A stretch of 35,120 nucleotides of DNA from the NCBI GenBank assembly GCA_036759545.1, contig DAIOUL010000020.1, positions 1 to 35,120 on the forward strand. The letters are read 5' to 3'. Positions 1 through 8,164 of the stretch are shown here, piece after piece. Every line of letters begins with the position of its first letter. Position 1 is the stretch's first letter. A program made the position numbers and the translations under genes. Under the pieces are notes generated by a model. The model did not search any database and was not told the origin of the DNA. It saw only the letters and a program-made list of their open reading frames with translations. Source of the DNA: 66-474 sp036759545. GTDB taxonomy: Bacteria; Pseudomonadota; Gammaproteobacteria; Xanthomonadales; Rhodanobacteraceae.

Positions 1-1076
1 CGGCGCAGGCCGGAGCGCTGCATCACCGCTTCGACCTTCTGCCGCACCAGCGGCACGTCCTGCGGGCGGCGCATGTAGGCGGTGGAAGTGAACAGGCCGA
101 GGAAACGCTGCTCGCCGACCGGCTTGCCCTTGTCGTCGAAGCAGAGCACGCCGATGTAATCCATGTACCCGGGGCGGTGCACGCGCGCGCGCGCGTTGGT
201 CTTGGTCAGGATGATGGCGTCCATCGAACCCGAGACAGGCAGGCGGCTGGCCGCCAGCGATTTCAGCGAGCGCGGCGCCACGGCCAGATCCATCCTGCGC
301 AGGATGCCCAGGCCCGATGCGGGTTTGGCTTCCAGCAATTCGTCGCCGCCGGATGCCACCACGGCATACTCGCGGTAGCCGAGAAAGGTGAAGTGATCGT
401 CCGCCGCCCAGCGCAGGAACGCCTGCGCCTCGGCGACTTCCTCCGCATCGAAGGGCATGCGCCGCTGCGGCAGGGCCTCGGCGACTTCCAGCATCTTGTC
501 GCGCATCGCGCGCCAGTCCTCGACCGCGCAGCGCACATCGTTGAACGCTGCCTCGATGGAATGCTGCAATTGGCGCAGCTCGTCTTCGGCAACGCGGTCG
601 ACTTCGACGTGCATCACCGATTCGCGCCGGGCGTCGTCGCAATCGTCGTCGATTGCGGTCAACTCGCCGCGTGCATCGCGCATGACGCACAACACGGGAT
701 GGATCAGACTGTGCGTCTGCAGGCGCGCACCGGCGATCGCCATGCCGACCGTATCCACCAGAAACGGCATGTCCTCGGTCACGATCTGGACTACCGAGCA
801 GGCGCTCTCGCGGCCGTTCGCGCCCGCCTCGGGATTGAACGCGCGCACCAGCGTGCGGCCGGGCTCGCGCGTCTTCATGAACATGAACAAGTCGGCGAAC
901 AATGCAGCCCAGGCGGACGCGCTACGCTCGGCCAATTCGTCCTGAGCGAGTGACGCACAGCACATTTTGACAAGCCGTTGCACAAGAGGCAGGCAACTGG
1001 CGGAGAACTTGCTCCCCATTTGCTCGAGCACGGGAGCGAAATCGGGCGCTCCGTGCGGCGCGCGAAGGTCATTCAT
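1..1076 (-). CDS. NAD-specific glutamate dehydrogenase, N-terminal part (runs off the window)
   Basis: Catalyses oxidative deamination of glutamate to 2-oxoglutarate with NAD in the cytoplasm. Only about 358 codons are visible; proteins of this large GDH family are around 1,600 residues, so the catalytic part lies outside the window. The visible part matches the family's long N-terminal region: a segment reading VTEDMPFLVDTV near residue 100, then FTFLGYREY, then the strongly conserved block VHRPGYMDYIGV followed by GEQRFLGLFTS. The frame is open throughout. The ATG at 1076-1074 is the first Met before the conserved region; its Shine-Dalgarno is poor, so a later start is possible. Its start codon overlaps that of the divergent diguanylate cyclase. 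Family assignment is confident from the conserved blocks; the exact start is not. Confidence 0.88.
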   Translation of the reverse strand, partial: MNDLRAPHGAPDFAPVLEQMGSKFSASCLPLVQRLVKMCCASLAQDELAERSASAWAALFADLFMFMKTREPGRTLVRAFNPEAGANGRESACSVVQIVTEDMPFLVDTVGMAIAGARLQTHSLIHPVLCVMRDARGELTAIDDDCDDARRESVMHVEVDRVAEDELRQLQHSIEAAFNDVRCAVEDWRAMRDKMLEVAEALPQRRMPFDAEEVAEAQAFLRWAADDHFTFLGYREYAVVASGGDELLEAKPASGLGILRRMDLAVAPRSLKSLAASRLPVSGSMDAIILTKTNARARVHRPGYMDYIGVLCFDDKGKPVGEQRFLGLFTSTAYMRRPQDVPLVRQKVEAVMQRSGLR

Positions 1077-2856
1077 GGCGGAGATCGTTGACGATACGGG
1101 CGATGCGGGGACGACAAGGATAGCGCCCGCCCACCTGGCGAATCCAGCGCCGCAGTCGGTGCGGGAGCGCTATTGGCGTTTTACGTGGCCGCTGATCTGG
1201 AAGTTTTCCGCGGGCGGGGCGCTGGTGCTGGTGCTGGCGGCTGCGGGCGTCTACAGCGCGCACGAATACACGGGTTACCAGGAATGGACCGTGCACAGTT
1301 ATCAGGTGCGAGAGCGCATCGTGATGACCTTGAACGACCTGCGCCTGGCGGAAATGGAAGCCCGCAGCTATGGCCTGACCGGGCGCAACGAATCGGCCAT
1401 CCGCTATTTCCACGCGAGCGCCGACGTCGTGCACGACATGGATGTGCTCGGCGAACTCACCGTAGACAACCCGGCGCAGAACGCCAACGTGGCCAGGTTG
1501 CGCACGCTGGTCGCGGAGCGGCGCAAACTCTACGAGGGCATCATCGAGGACTACCGGCTGCAAGGTCCGTCCGCCGCGCACGCCGAGGTGCTGGCGTTGA
1601 TCAACCGGCCCACCCATCCGATTCGTGACTTGACCGATGCGATGCGCAGCGAAGAAACGCACCTGCTCGCGCTGCGGCAGGCGCACCGCGACCACAGCGC
1701 GCTGTACGTCGGAATCGCGGCGACGTTCGCCACGCTCATCGTGCTCGCGTTGATGTTGCGTTCGTTCTTCACCATCACGTCGGAACACCGCAAGCGCTTG
1801 CGTACCGAACGCACCCTGGAACAAGGGGCCTCGGAATTGCAGCACGCCCTGGGTGAGGCGCGGCAATTGGCCGAGACGCTGCGGCGCCTGGCGCTGCTGG
1901 GCGAGATGCTGCAAAGCTGCCGCGCGCCGGACGAGGCGATCCAGGTGATCGAGCGTTCGCTGCCGCCGCTTTTGCCCGAGATGTCCGGCTGCTTCGCACT
2001 GATCAACCCCTCGCACAACCAGATCGAGCCACGCGTGCAGTGGGGCCCGCGCGGCGCGGATCTGGCAGAGGCAGTGTTCGCGCCCGACGATTGCTGGGCT
2101 TTGCGTCGCAGCCAGCCGCACCCGGGCTTCGGCGAAGTCGCCGCGCCCGCCTGTCCGCACCTGGTGCATGCCGGCGTCACCGCCGGCCACACCCTGTGCC
2201 TGCCGTTGTCGGCGCAGGGCCAGGCACTCGGCGTGCTGAGTCTGGTCGCCGATCACCTGCTCGATTCGAGCATGCGCGAATTGCTGCTGACGGTCGGCGA
2301 TCAGCTCGCGCTGGCGATCGCCAACCTGCGCCTGCAGCAGTCCTTGCGCGAGCAATCCATCCACGATCCGCTCACCGGCCTGTTCAACCGCCGCTATCTG
2401 GAAGCGTCGCTGCCTCGCGAACTGGCGCGCGCGGAGCGGCGCAAGGGAAAACTCGCGTTGCTGATGCTCGATCTGGACCACTTCAAGCGCTACAACGACC
2501 GTCACGGCCACGACGCCGGAGACGCATTGCTGGCGCAGTTCGGCGCGACGCTCAACCAACTGTGCCGCGGCGAAGACATTCCCTGTCGCTATGGCGGCGA
2601 GGAATTCACCGTGGTGCTGGCGGACATCGACGCGGCGCACGCACGCGAGCGCGCCGAGGCCATCCGCGCGGCCACGTCGCAACTGGAATTGCGTCATCGC
2701 GGCCAGCGGCTGCCCGCGCCTTCGGTTTCGATCGGGCTCGCGCTTTATCCCAACGACGGCGTCACCCCCGAAGAATTGAAACGCGTTGCGGACCAGGCCT
2801 TGTACCGCGCCAAGCACGAAGGCCGGAATCGCGTGGTGGTGCACGAAGTGGCGTGA
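1075..2856 (+). CDS. Membrane diguanylate cyclase: CHASE3-like sensor, GAF, GGDEF
   Basis: Predicted to make c-di-GMP from two GTP at the inner membrane. The 593-residue protein has a TM helix at about 41-61, a periplasmic helical region containing ARSYGLTGRNESA (CHASE3-like), a second TM at about 211-233, a coiled-coil linker, a GAF-like domain at about 270-420 and a C-terminal GGDEF domain at about 425-590. The active-site loop is GGEEF at 507-511 and is intact. An RxxD motif (RGED, 498-501) sits exactly five residues before it, so product inhibition at the I-site is likely. No EAL domain is present. Start 1075 is chosen because GAAGG lies just upstream; the open frame extends back to 967, but that would run deep into the divergent glutamate dehydrogenase gene. 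The sensed signal is unknown. Confidence 0.9.
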   Translation: MAEIVDDTGDAGTTRIAPAHLANPAPQSVRERYWRFTWPLIWKFSAGGALVLVLAAAGVYSAHEYTGYQEWTVHSYQVRERIVMTLNDLRLAEMEARSYGLTGRNESAIRYFHASADVVHDMDVLGELTVDNPAQNANVARLRTLVAERRKLYEGIIEDYRLQGPSAAHAEVLALINRPTHPIRDLTDAMRSEETHLLALRQAHRDHSALYVGIAATFATLIVLALMLRSFFTITSEHRKRLRTERTLEQGASELQHALGEARQLAETLRRLALLGEMLQSCRAPDEAIQVIERSLPPLLPEMSGCFALINPSHNQIEPRVQWGPRGADLAEAVFAPDDCWALRRSQPHPGFGEVAAPACPHLVHAGVTAGHTLCLPLSAQGQALGVLSLVADHLLDSSMRELLLTVGDQLALAIANLRLQQSLREQSIHDPLTGLFNRRYLEASLPRELARAERRKGKLALLMLDLDHFKRYNDRHGHDAGDALLAQFGATLNQLCRGEDIPCRYGGEEFTVVLADIDAAHARERAEAIRAATSQLELRHRGQRLPAPSVSIGLALYPNDGVTPEELKRVADQALYRAKHEGRNRVVVHEVA

Positions 2857-2863
2857 TGCAAGC

Positions 2864-2915
2864 GAGAGTCGAGAGCCGGAATCGATTCGACTTTTGACTT
2901 TCGATTTTCGACTCG
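2864..2915. repeat. GACTTTTG/GACTTTCG-type short repeat, imperfect palindrome
   Basis: Low-complexity segment built from units such as GACTTTTGACTTTCGATTTTCG, forming an imperfect inverted repeat with GAGAGTCGAGAG on its left side. The 15-mer at 2896-2910 recurs exactly, on the opposite strand, inside minC (11380-11394), and a relative lies between minC and minD. Confidence 0.6.
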
Positions 2916-2984
2916 CATTTGTCGACGCTTTACTTTTCTTTACGCATGACCCTTGGCCTACGGACGCGATCGCGCGATTTGCCG

Positions 2985-3007
2985 GATAATTACCAATCTG
3001 TCCGGTA
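2985..3007 (+). promoter_or_regulatory. Possible -10 box and TetR-type operator before the RND efflux genes
   Basis: GATAAT at 2985-2990 is a fair -10 element; no good -35 is seen at the right spacing. It is followed directly by TACCAATCTGTCCGGTA (2991-3007), an imperfect palindrome with TACC...GGTA ends like operators of TetR repressors that control RND pumps. No regulator gene is adjacent, so this is a weak, inferred site 15 nt before the adaptor start. Confidence 0.3.
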
Positions 3008-3021
3008 GAGAAAAACCGCCG

Positions 3022-4182
3022 ATGCCGCCACACCCGTTGCGCAACGCCTGCACGCTGCTGCTGGTGCTGGCGCTCGCCGCCTGCGGCCATTCCGAACCGC
3101 CCCCGCCGCCACCGCCGCAAGTCGGCGTGGTAACGGCGCGCGCGCAAAGCGTTCCGCTGGTGCGCGACTTCGTCGGCCGTCTGGCGGCCACGCGCATCGC
3201 CCAGGTGCGCGCACGCGTCACCGGCATCGTGTTGAAGCGCGTGTACACCGAAGGCACCGACGTCAAGGCCGGCGACGTGCTGTTCCGCATCGATCCGGCG
3301 CCGCTGCAAGCCACGTTGCGCTCGCAGCAGGGCTTGTACGCGCAAGCGGAAGCCGCCGCACGCGACGACGAAGTCAAAGCGAAACGCATGCGCGAACTCG
3401 CAGCCCGCGGCGTGATCGCGAAACAGGATCTGGACGATGCCATCGCTGCGGCCGACAGCGCGCACGCAGCGGCGAAAGCCGCGCAAGCGAATGTCGAGAA
3501 CGCGCGCATCAATCTCGGATATGCGACGGTCACTGCGCCGATCTCCGGCCGCGCAGGCATGGCCAACGTCACCGAAGGCGCGCTGGTTTCTCCGACCGAC
3601 GCCAACCCGCTCACCACCGTGCAGCAGATCGATCCTGTGTACGTCGAGTTCAGCCAACCGATGGCGGAGGTCGAGAATCTGCGTCGCGCGCAGAAATCCG
3701 GCGATCTGCAACTCGCCGCGCCAAACCAGGCGCAAGTCAAGGTAGTGCTGCCGGACGGCAGCGTGTATCCGCACACCGGCACGCTGGACTTCCACGACAT
3801 GGCGGTCGATCCCACCACCGGCGCGGTGTCGCTGCGCGCGATCGTGCCCAATCCCGATCGTGCGCTGCTGCCCGGCATGTTCGTCAAGCTGCGCTTGACG
3901 CTCGGCATGCGTCATCACGCGATCGAAGTGCCGCAGGCAGCGGTGCAGCGCGATGAGCAGGGTGCATATCTGCTCACCGTCGATGCGAACGATGTGGTGC
4001 GAAGCAAGCGCGTCACGCTGGACGGCCAGCGCGGTTCGCAATGGGTGGTGGAAACGGGTTTGAACGACGGCGACCGGGTGATCGTCTCCGGCGTGCAGAA
4101 AGCTCAACCGGGCGCGAAAGTACGGCCGGTGGCGTATGCGCCGGATGCGAATGCGCCAGCTTCCGCAACGACCTCTCCATGA
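3022..4182 (+). CDS. RND efflux periplasmic adaptor lipoprotein (MexA/AcrA family)
   Basis: Membrane-fusion subunit that links an inner-membrane RND pump to an outer-membrane channel. The 386-residue protein starts with a lipoprotein signal: basic N-terminus, hydrophobic stretch, lipobox LAAC and then a proline-rich segment. The biotinyl-lipoyl/barrel-sandwich segment (RVRARVTGIV..VYTEGTDVKAGDVLFRID) follows, then a long alpha-hairpin rich in Ala/Lys/Glu, the second lipoyl half (YATVTAPISGRAG) and beta-barrel/membrane-proximal domains. Length matches MexA/AcrA. The start at 3022 is preferred to an upstream in-frame ATG at 2953 because only it opens with a signal peptide. It precedes the pump gene by 82 nt, consistent with one operon. 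Substrates cannot be read from sequence. Confidence 0.94.
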   Translation: MPPHPLRNACTLLLVLALAACGHSEPPPPPPPQVGVVTARAQSVPLVRDFVGRLAATRIAQVRARVTGIVLKRVYTEGTDVKAGDVLFRIDPAPLQATLRSQQGLYAQAEAAARDDEVKAKRMRELAARGVIAKQDLDDAIAAADSAHAAAKAAQANVENARINLGYATVTAPISGRAGMANVTEGALVSPTDANPLTTVQQIDPVYVEFSQPMAEVENLRRAQKSGDLQLAAPNQAQVKVVLPDGSVYPHTGTLDFHDMAVDPTTGAVSLRAIVPNPDRALLPGMFVKLRLTLGMRHHAIEVPQAAVQRDEQGAYLLTVDANDVVRSKRVTLDGQRGSQWVVETGLNDGDRVIVSGVQKAQPGAKVRPVAYAPDANAPASATTSP

Positions 4183-4210
4183 GCATTCCTATGAAACGTG
4201 CTTCATTTGA

Positions 4211-4254
4211 AAAGTGCGGCCAGGGATGGCCGCTTTTACGCGCAGGAACAGCGC
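4211..4254 (+). promoter_or_regulatory. Two-hairpin RNA module with GGA loops before the RND pump gene
   Basis: Stem GCGGCCA (4216-4222) and TGGCCGC (4227-4233) enclose loop GGGA and are followed by TTTT (4234-4237). A second small stem GCGC (4240-4243 with 4251-4254) encloses AGGAACA. The core CAGGGATG at 4221-4228 fits the CARGGAUG core of CsrA/RsmA binding sites. It lies between the adaptor stop and the pump ATG, so it could be an internal attenuator, an RNA-binding-protein site or both. The same arrangement occurs at 10271-10323. Confidence 0.5.
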
Positions 4255-4264
4255 ACTAAACCCC

Positions 4265-7200
4265 ATGCCGCAATTCTTCATCGACCGTCCCGTCTTCGCC
4301 TGGGTGATCGCCATCCTGATCACCCTCGGCGGCACGATCGCTATCTTCAACCTGGCGATCGAGGCCTACCCGCAGATCGCGCCGCCCAGCGTCCAGGTGC
4401 GCGCCAACTATCCCGGCGCGAACGCGCAGGTGATCCAGAGCACGGTCACGCAGGTGATCGAGCAGAATCTTTCCGGCATCGACAACCTGCTCTACTTCAC
4501 CTCGTCGTCGAGTTCCACGGGCTCGGCCAACCTCACGCTGTATTTCACCAACGGCACCGACCTCGATACCGCCGCGGTGCAGACACAAAACGCCGTGAAC
4601 GCCGCCACGCCGCGCCTGCCCGCGGCGGTCAACAACCTCGGCGTGACCGTGCGCAAATCCGGCACCGGGTTCCTCGAAATCATCGCGCTCCAATCGCGCG
4701 ACGACAGCATGAACACGATGGCGCTCAACAACCTGATCGCCTCGCAGTTGATCGATCCGATCTCGCGCGTCGAGGGCGTGGGTTCGGTCAACCAGTTTGG
4801 TTCCGAATTCGCGATGCGGATCTGGCTCGATCCGCTGAAACTGCAGGGCTACAAACTGACCGCCAGCGACGCGCTGAACGCGGTGCGCGCGCAGAACGTG
4901 ATGTTCTCGGCAGGTTCCATCGGCGCGCAACCGACCGCGCCCGGCCAGGGCATCACCGCCACGGTGTCGGCGGAATCGAGCTTCAGCACGCCGGAGCAAT
5001 TCCGCAACATCATCCTGCGCGCGAATCCCGACGGCAGCGTGGTGCGGCTGGGCGACGTCGCGCGCGTGGAATTGGGTTCCTACTCCTACGGCAACTTTTC
5101 GCGGCTGGACGGCAAGCCTGTGGCCGCATTCGGCGTTTCACTGCTGCCCGGCGCCAATGCGCTGACGGTGGCGAAAGCCGTCGGCGAGAAGATGGATCAA
5201 CTCGCGAAGAACTTTCCGCCGGGCGTCGTCTGGTCGGTTCCGGTGGATACCACCGGCTTCGTCAAGGTGTCGATCATCGAAGTGGTGAAGACGCTGGGCG
5301 AAGCGATCGTGCTGGTCTTCATCGTGATGCTGCTGTTCCTGCAGAACCTGCGCGCCACGCTGATTCCGACGTTGGTGGTGCCGGTGGCATTGACCGGCGC
5401 CTTCATCGGCATGTACGCATTCGGTTTCTCGATCAACGTGCTGAGCCTGTTCGGCCTGGTGCTGGCGATCGGGATCGTCGTGGACGATGCGATCGTGGTG
5501 GTGGAGAACGTCGAGCGCATCATGCGCGAGGAAGGACTGCCGCCGAAGGAAGCCACGCGCAAGGGCATGACGCAGATCACCGGCGCGGTGATCGCGGTGA
5601 CCACGGTGCTGGCCTCGGTGTTCATTCCCGCGGCGCTGATGCCGGGCAGCGTCGGCGCGATCTATCGCCAGTTCGCGATGACCATCGCCGTATCGATGGC
5701 GCTCTCAGCCTTGATGGCGCTGTCGTTCACGCCGGCGCTGTGCGCCAGCCTGCTGCGCCCCGAGCACGAGCACACCAACTGGTTCCTGCGCAAGTTCAAC
5801 AACGGTTACGAGAGCATGGCGCGGCACTACATCTCGCGCCTGGGCAAGGCCATCCATCACACGCCGCGCTGGATGGTCGGCTATTTCGCCGCGGTGCTCG
5901 TCGCCGGCCTGCTCCTCTGGCACCTGCCTTCCAGCTTCGTGCCGGAGGAAGACCAGGGCGAAGTCTTCATCACCGTGCAGTTGCCGCCGGGTGCGACGAT
6001 GGATCGCACCAGCGCGGTGATCCGGCAGGTGGAAAAAATCGTGGTCGGCGACGCGGATGTCGCCAATGCCTTCACCGTCGGTGGCTTCAGCTTCCTCGGC
6101 AACGGCGACAACGTCGGCATGGCCTTCGTGCATCTGAAGGACTGGAGCGAACGCAAGCACGGCGCCAATGAACTGATCTCCATTCTCAACCGCAAATTTT
6201 CGAAGATCCAAGAGGCGCAGGTCGTCGCGCTCAATCGCCCGGTGATCCGCGGCCTGGGCCAGTTCGCCGGCTTCGATTTCGAACTGGAAGATCGCTCGGG
6301 CCTGGGCCACGATGCCTTGGTCGCCGCGCGCGACAAGCTGATCGCCGAAGCCGCGAAAGACAAGCGCCTGCAGAACGTGCGCACCAACGGACTGGAAGAC
6401 GCGCCCACGCTGGACATGAAAGTGGATCGCGTGCAGGCGCAATCCATGGGCCTGTCGGTCAGCGACGTGTACAACGCGATCCAGTTGATGCTCTCCCCGG
6501 TGTACGCCAACGATTTCTATTACCAGGGCCGCGTGTTGCGCGTGGAGATGCAGGCCGACGCGCCCTACCGCATGGCGCCGGAAGACATCGGCAACTTCTA
6601 CACGCTGTCGTCGAACGACGCGATGGTGCCGTTGTCCAGCGTGGTGTCGACGAAGTGGACGATCGCGCCGCCGGAACTGGACCGCTACAACGGCTTCGGT
6701 TCGATCTCGCTCACCGGCACGCCGGGGCCGGGTTACAGTTCTGGAGATGCGATTACCGCGATGCAGGAACTGGTGGCGAAATACCTGCCGACCAGCATGG
6801 GTTACGAATGGTCGGGACAATCATTGCAGGAAATCATCTCCGGCGCGCAGGCGCCGATGCTGTTCGGCCTGTCGATCATCGTGGTGTTCCTGTGCCTGGC
6901 CGCGTTGTACGAAAGCTGGTCGATTCCGGTCGCGGTGTTGCTGGTAGTGCCGCTGGGCGTACTGGGCGCGGCACTCCTCACCTCCGCGCGCGGCCTGCAG
7001 GACGACGTGTATTTCAAGATCGGCCTGATCGCGATCATCGGCTTGTCTGCCAAGAACGCGATCCTGATCGTGGCCTTCGCGGTGGACATGCAGAAACAGG
7101 GCATGGGCTTGCTGAAGGCGACGCTGGAAGCCTGCCGCATCCGCTTGCGTCCGATCCTGATGACCTCGATCGCCTTCATCCTGGGCGTGCTGCCGCTGGC

Positions 7201-7378
7201 GATCTCCACCGGCGCCGGCGCCAACAGCCGCCACGCGATCGGCACCGGCGTGATCGGCGGCATGCTCGGCGCCACCGTGCTCGGCCTGCTGCTGGTGCCG
7301 GTGTTTTATGTCGTGGTGAGGAGGTTGTTGGGTGACCGGTCGGATGGGACGGAGCAAGCTCCTTCCGAGCCGCGATGA
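4265..7378 (+). CDS. RND multidrug efflux pump, inner-membrane subunit (MexB/AcrB, HAE1 family)
   Basis: Proton-driven drug exporter of the inner membrane; works as a trimer with the preceding adaptor. 1,037 residues, the usual HAE1 length. The N-terminus MPQFFIDRPVFAWVIAI is diagnostic. The proton-relay pair in GIVVDDAIVVVENV falls at D407/D408, the same numbers as in AcrB, and the second relay region GLSAKNAILIV carries the TM10 Lys (about residue 930). Twelve TM helices are expected from two hydrophobic repeats. ATG 4265 is chosen because homologues begin with this motif; an in-frame ATG at 4214 lies in the leader hairpin. No outer-membrane factor gene follows, so a channel encoded elsewhere must be used. 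The last 73 nt overlap the convergent endonuclease reading frame. Confidence 0.96.
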   Translation: MPQFFIDRPVFAWVIAILITLGGTIAIFNLAIEAYPQIAPPSVQVRANYPGANAQVIQSTVTQVIEQNLSGIDNLLYFTSSSSSTGSANLTLYFTNGTDLDTAAVQTQNAVNAATPRLPAAVNNLGVTVRKSGTGFLEIIALQSRDDSMNTMALNNLIASQLIDPISRVEGVGSVNQFGSEFAMRIWLDPLKLQGYKLTASDALNAVRAQNVMFSAGSIGAQPTAPGQGITATVSAESSFSTPEQFRNIILRANPDGSVVRLGDVARVELGSYSYGNFSRLDGKPVAAFGVSLLPGANALTVAKAVGEKMDQLAKNFPPGVVWSVPVDTTGFVKVSIIEVVKTLGEAIVLVFIVMLLFLQNLRATLIPTLVVPVALTGAFIGMYAFGFSINVLSLFGLVLAIGIVVDDAIVVVENVERIMREEGLPPKEATRKGMTQITGAVIAVTTVLASVFIPAALMPGSVGAIYRQFAMTIAVSMALSALMALSFTPALCASLLRPEHEHTNWFLRKFNNGYESMARHYISRLGKAIHHTPRWMVGYFAAVLVAGLLLWHLPSSFVPEEDQGEVFITVQLPPGATMDRTSAVIRQVEKIVVGDADVANAFTVGGFSFLGNGDNVGMAFVHLKDWSERKHGANELISILNRKFSKIQEAQVVALNRPVIRGLGQFAGFDFELEDRSGLGHDALVAARDKLIAEAAKDKRLQNVRTNGLEDAPTLDMKVDRVQAQSMGLSVSDVYNAIQLMLSPVYANDFYYQGRVLRVEMQADAPYRMAPEDIGNFYTLSSNDAMVPLSSVVSTKWTIAPPELDRYNGFGSISLTGTPGPGYSSGDAITAMQELVAKYLPTSMGYEWSGQSLQEIISGAQAPMLFGLSIIVVFLCLAALYESWSIPVAVLLVVPLGVLGAALLTSARGLQDDVYFKIGLIAIIGLSAKNAILIVAFAVDMQKQGMGLLKATLEACRIRLRPILMTSIAFILGVLPLAISTGAGANSRHAIGTGVIGGMLGATVLGLLLVPVFYVVVRRLLGDRSDGTEQAPSEPR

Positions 7379-7809
7379 TCCACTCCCTCCCCTTCAAGGG
7401 GAGGGCTGGGGTGGGGATGGTGTTGCTCGACGGTTGAGTGCCCTCTCTCATTCAAGACGTCCCAAATGCACCCAAGCACACTATTCATTTCGTTGAAGAC
7501 CTGATTGTTCCAGAACCTCAGCACTGCAAATCCGGCACCCTCGAGAAATTTCGAACGCGCAGCATCGGCCGCGACCGAATCCGCGTGCTGCCCGCCATCC
7601 AGTTCAATGACCAACCTTCGTTCAAGGCAGACGAAATCGAGAATGTAGTCGCCGAATGGGTGCTGGCGACGAAACTTGCAGCCGCATAATTGCCTTCCGC
7701 GCAATCGCTGCCACAACGCATGTTCTGCATCAGTTGGTGCGTTGCGCAGTCTGCGTTGTAATCTCGCGCGAAGAGTCGAGCGATTGGTTTGGCCTTGCAT
7801 AAAGGCCAA
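7306..7809 (-). CDS. DUF559 family endonuclease-like protein with a repeat-encoded C-terminal tail
   Basis: Small protein of the DUF559 group, whose fold is related to very-short-patch-repair/restriction endonucleases. Residues 1-120 carry the family hallmarks: LRNAPTDAEHALWQRLR, then FRRQHPFGDYILDFVCLE, then LVIELDGGQH, whose acidic residues resemble a PD-(D/E)xK catalytic core. The family domain is about 120 residues; the remaining 45 or so (with HHPHPSPPLEGEG) are encoded by a G/C-rich intergenic repeat and by the antisense of the RND pump's 3' end, so the natural stop has probably been lost or moved. ATG 7809 and ATG 7800 are both possible starts. Biological role is unknown; often a solitary accessory gene. 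Confidence 0.8.
   Translation of the reverse strand: MAFMQGQTNRSTLRARLQRRLRNAPTDAEHALWQRLRGRQLCGCKFRRQHPFGDYILDFVCLERRLVIELDGGQHADSVAADAARSKFLEGAGFAVLRFWNNQVFNEMNSVLGCIWDVLNERGHSTVEQHHPHPSPPLEGEGVDHRGSEGACSVPSDRSPNNLLTTT
7383..7425. repeat. CCCTCCCCTTCAAGGGGAGGG palindromic repeat, copy A
   Basis: Palindrome of CCCTCCCCTT and AAGGGGAGGG followed by a GGGGTGGGGATGGTG tail. The same unit recurs at 8012-8076. It starts five bases after the RND pump stop and forms part of the reading frame of the convergent DUF559 gene. Confidence 0.75.
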
Positions 7810-8164
7810 ATTAGGCGCTCTGAAAAGCGATACCTACCGTCCTTCCCTTTCTTGCACGTAGGATTCAGCGCTTAGAAGGCGTACTCCTTCCCCTTCGAGG
7901 GCGAATCGGCGCGCTAACGAGCCGAAGGCTCGTGCGCCGATGAGCGCCCGCAGCAGGACGTGAAGGGCCGGATTGCTTGGCGAGGCAAGGACGCCGAGCC
8001 TAGCAACGGCCGGGATGGGGATGGTGTTGTTGTCGCGAGAACCATCCCCACCCAACCCTCCCCTTGAAGGGGAGGGCTTAAAAGTACCCGGCTGCGATGT
8101 CCGGCGTCATGCGACGGCGCCGACCATGCCCAATTCAGAACGCTCATGAGAATCTAAGTTTCAC
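7810..8164. repeat. Gene-free stretch with nested palindromic repeats (copies B and C)
   Basis: No convincing gene in this 355-nt gap. It holds ATGGGGATGGT-type arms at 8012-8025 opposed to ACCATCCCCACCC at 8041-8053, then the palindrome CCCTCCCCTT/AAGGGGAGGG (8056-8076). Further left, TCCTTCCCCTTCGAGGG (7885-7901) looks like one arm of the same repeat separated from its partner by about 110 nt. That inserted part contains a strong nested hairpin: CGGCGC (7907-7912) with GCGCCG (7934-7939), enclosing ACGAGCC/GGCTCGT with a GAA loop. Short frames in the stretch are repeat-encoded and not credible genes. Confidence 0.7.

Noticed and set aside
1069..4107. Open reading frame of 1,012 codons on the minus strand, antisense to the diguanylate cyclase and efflux adaptor genes
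   Set aside because: Antisense shadow typical of high-GC coding DNA; His/Arg/Gln-rich with no domain pattern, whereas both plus-strand genes are full length with clear motifs.
4198..6171. 657-codon plus-strand frame within the RND pump region
   Set aside because: Arg/Gly/Ala-rich shadow of the pump gene in another frame, no family features.
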